Assembly (NCBI RefSeq): GCF_033807715.1
Contig: NC_084590.1
Span: forward strand, 36,173,505 to 36,237,504
Length of the DNA stretch: 64,000 nt
From: Cololabis saira
Taxonomy: Eukaryota > Chordata > Actinopteri > Beloniformes > Belonidae
Direction of reading: 5' to 3'
The number at the start of each line of letters is the position of its first letter. Position 1 is the stretch's first letter. A program made the translations under genes and the position numbers. This document shows, piece by piece, positions 57,165-64,000 of this stretch. The notes under the pieces are model-generated. The model was not told where the DNA came from. It was given only the letters and a program-made list of their open reading frames with translations, and ran no database searches.

Positions 57165-57480
57165 ATTTGTGAGAGGAATCAGTTCTGGATGTATTGTAGG
57201 AAGGGGGACCAAGTGTTTTCATAGGATGAGATGTTATTCTTCAAAGTAGTGAGTTTTTCTAGGTTTGAGTAATCTGTTAGAAGATTAAGCCAGTGAGTTA
57301 TGGATATCTTTGTTCTATCTTTCCAGTTCAGTAGTATGGCTTTCTTGGCGATGGTTAAAGATATTAACACAAATGATGTGTGTTGTTTGGGTATATGTAA
57401 TGAAGAGAGGTCACCAAGTAATGCTATAATCGGGCTTATGGGGATGCTGACCCATTTCACAAACGAGAATTGTTGCAATG
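57165..57480 (-). mobile_element. L1-clade LINE ORF2 C-terminal relic, minus strand
   Basis: Minus-strand frame 57478-57179 reads WVSIPISPIIALLGDLSSLH, SFVLISLTIAKKAILLNWKD and THWLNLLTDYSNLEKLTTLK, then a stop. This is the L1-type ORF2 end (AKKxILxNWK...W...LxDYxxLEK). It lacks the 5' part and has no intact RT. Confidence 0.75.
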
Positions 57481-57803
57481 GGAACTTTTAAGAAGAAAAC
57501 TTGTACTGGTTAAGTTTAATGTCTGAACACTTGACATTAAATTTAACCATTGTTCACCTCTGTTTTTAATTTTTCACTGCTACCCAGGAGAAAACGTATT
57601 CTTTAGCTTCTTAAAGCTCTGATTTTTCATCACTCAGTTGCTACCCAGGTCTGCTGGTTCTCCGGAGGTAATTTTTCCACTGCAGTGACTCAAATCACAG
57701 CGTTCCTATAAATACATAAAACACAAACAAAGCACTTGAAAGACTATAAAGCTCAATTACGCATATGGGCTCTCATGTTTCACCATGCGATCCATTCTCT
57801 AGA

Positions 57804-58259
57804 CTAACCCCCCCACCCCCCAAAAAAAGAAAAGAAGTTGAAATGATCATTCATCAAAATTGCAGTAAAATCAGAGCTCACTTTATTTGTGGAAAAACAA
57901 CAGTATACCCATCTTTTTTTTGCCATTTTAAAGCTTAACCTCCCTCTGGTATAATGATTTATAGGAGCAACTGTCGGCCTGCAGCTTGCGCCACGGCGCC
58001 CAGCTGAGGAAACCCTTGTAATCCACTGATGTTGCTCCATTTGGTTTTCAATAAGGCCTTTGATTCTGCCTCCCAGGGAGCCTCTAAAGATCTGACCATC
58101 TCTCTTTAACTCTTTTAATCCAAAGGAAACCGGAATACGGGGAGGCTTATTTACATTTGTTTGAGTTTGAAACACAACACCGAAGTCTCCAAACATCACA
58201 TTCAATCCAGTATTAAGTTCTGATTCGTTTGCAAGAAAGTGCTGATTAATTAGTGACAA
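57804..58259 (-). promoter_or_regulatory. Candidate conserved non-coding element or unknown ORF
   Basis: A single-copy-looking GC-balanced block open for 151 codons on the minus strand, starting ATG at 58259. The translation shows no signal peptide, membrane segment or known domain, and ends in a low-complexity FFSFFGGWGG run from a C/A-rich tract. I favour conserved regulatory DNA over a gene because splice, promoter and poly(A) signals are missing. Confidence 0.3.
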
Positions 58260-62805
<4,546 letters not shown>

Positions 62806-62932
62806 TTCTGGATTATGAGAGGAAACCCCACGCAAGCGCTTGGAGAACATGTAAACACCACAGCCTGGGTTCAAACTAGAAACCTCCAAGCAGCGAGGCG
62901 GCAGTGCTAACTGCTAAGCTGCCCTGCTGCCC
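62806..62932 (-). repeat. tRNA-derived SINE-like fragment
   Basis: On the minus strand: GGGCAGCAGGGCAGCTTAGC, AGTTAGCACTGCCGCCTCGC, then AGTTTGAACCCAGGCTGTGG and ACATGTTCTCC. This is the familiar fish repeat with A-box-like TTAGCAGTTAGCA and B-box-like GTTTGAACCC, followed by the GTTTGCATGTTCTCC section. Diverged and truncated. Confidence 0.65.
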
Positions 62933-64000
62933 ATCAAACAAGCAATGCAAGTCACAGTTGCCATAAAAGGCCTTTTTAGTTGAATTTATGTCAGAGACAA
63001 ATATCCTTAAGGTACATTTTATTTTCGTAGTATTTCATTTATTCAAATGTGGACTTCTTTTGGATATTTATCCAAATCAAAAGTAGACTTCTACATTTAG
63101 AGAGGGAATGAAGAAAAGATGAACTCACTGCATCCTGAGTGGATACTACAGTCCTCTTCCGCGACACTCATGCACTCCAAGATGATGAAGGAATACATCC
63201 CTCCACTAATCGTTACGTAAAATAAATAAAAACTAAGATATCTATCTGTTTTCCACACAGAACCCCTTTTGTTTTTTTTGCCACTGTAAAGCCTAAACTG
63301 CTTCATTTCTTCCTCTGTCATGTATATGAATCTGAATCATTGCTGCCAGGGTAGAGGGAAAGCTGAGAGCAGATCAGGTGATGGATAGGAGCAGGATTTG
63401 TCATTGGCAACTCTACTCTACTCTCATTAAGCTGTAAATCTTTCACAACAACAGCATCCACCAAGACAGTAACAAAGAGGCTTTTTTCTTGTTCAGCCAC
63501 CTCATTACTGGTGTAACAATGAAACTGAAACACTCTGTCAGGACTTAAAGTGGCACAAGTACACGAAGCAGCCTGTAAAAATGTTAAATGAGACATCAGC
63601 AGAGAAATTACACATGAACTTTCTGTTTTCAGAAGAAATATCTTAGATCAAACTCTCTAAAACAAGCTAAATAACAAATAGGTCTGCTGCATAAATGTAA
63701 AGGAGTGTGCTACTGAGAAAACGTCAGATACATAGAGGTATATTACAGGGTATTATGTGTGAAGTCAATTTTATATTAGAAGAATTAAGCGGATTGAGTG
63801 TTTGGGATATCCTGGATTACAAAGAATCCCGAAAAACATTATTTGAGGGGACAAAAAGAGTACCTGCTGGCTCTTATCTGAGCCAGATCCTCTCATCTAT
63901 TACCCTGTTATGCCTCTTGTTGAGAATAATCCTGAACTGCCCATTGTTTTAAGAATTATTTATGGATCACCAATGAACATCTGAGGAACATTGGGTAAGA
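62933..64000. other. Intergenic to window end, no gene recognised
   Basis: Short open frames on both strands (for example 63318-63596 - and 63707-63952 +) show no family resemblance or splice structure. Confidence 0.4.

Overview
This is a window of vertebrate nuclear DNA, almost certainly from a ray-finned (teleost, probably percomorph) fish. The evidence is two genes with GT-AG introns whose proteins closely match vertebrate families, long AT-rich non-coding stretches, many microsatellites (TG, AT, TAA, GGAA, GAAA, AATTC), and interspersed repeats of fish type: non-autonomous hAT-like elements, L2-, RTE- and L1-like LINE ends, an R2/R4-like retrotransposon with a restriction-like endonuclease, and tRNA-derived SINE pieces. 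No bacterial, plasmid, phage or CRISPR features were seen.

Layout. Positions 1-1250 are non-coding and may hold the 3' end of an unseen upstream gene. Positions 1320-5990 hold dynll2 (dynein light chain LC8 type 2) on the + strand: a GC-box/CCAAT promoter, a probable 5' non-coding exon, two coding exons (89 aa) and a 3' UTR with two candidate poly(A) sites. Positions 6000-32400 are about 26 kb of intergenic DNA with scattered transposon relics, microsatellites, a few GC-rich blocks that may be conserved regulatory DNA, and some exon-like islands that I cannot identify. Positions 33507-51280 hold hnf1b (HNF1 homeobox B, vHNF1) on the + strand. All nine coding exons can be placed, phases agree throughout, and the predicted protein is 559 aa (558 with the alternative exon 4 donor) ending in the family's CPLQAW tail. 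Positions 51281-64000 are the 3' UTR and a repeat-rich downstream region.

The two genes have no direct functional link. DYNLL2 is a dimeric hub and cargo-adaptor light chain of dynein and myosin V. HNF1B is a homeodomain transcription factor for kidney, pancreas, liver, gut and hindbrain patterning. I could not decide between the fish paralogues hnf1ba and hnf1bb from sequence alone.

The most interesting observations lie around hnf1b. Intron 4 holds a perfect DR5 pair of retinoid half-sites close to a MAF-type half-site. Exon 4 has a tandem GTGGTG splice donor. Introns 4 and 7 hold two copies of the same hAT-like element, each with its own 8-bp target duplication and each with its centre filled by a purine tetranucleotide array; the intron 7 array is a 1.3-kb polypurine tract with higher-order structure. 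No clearly new biological system was found. The candidate novelties are cryptic exon-like islands and repeat architecture, and these are marked as tentative.
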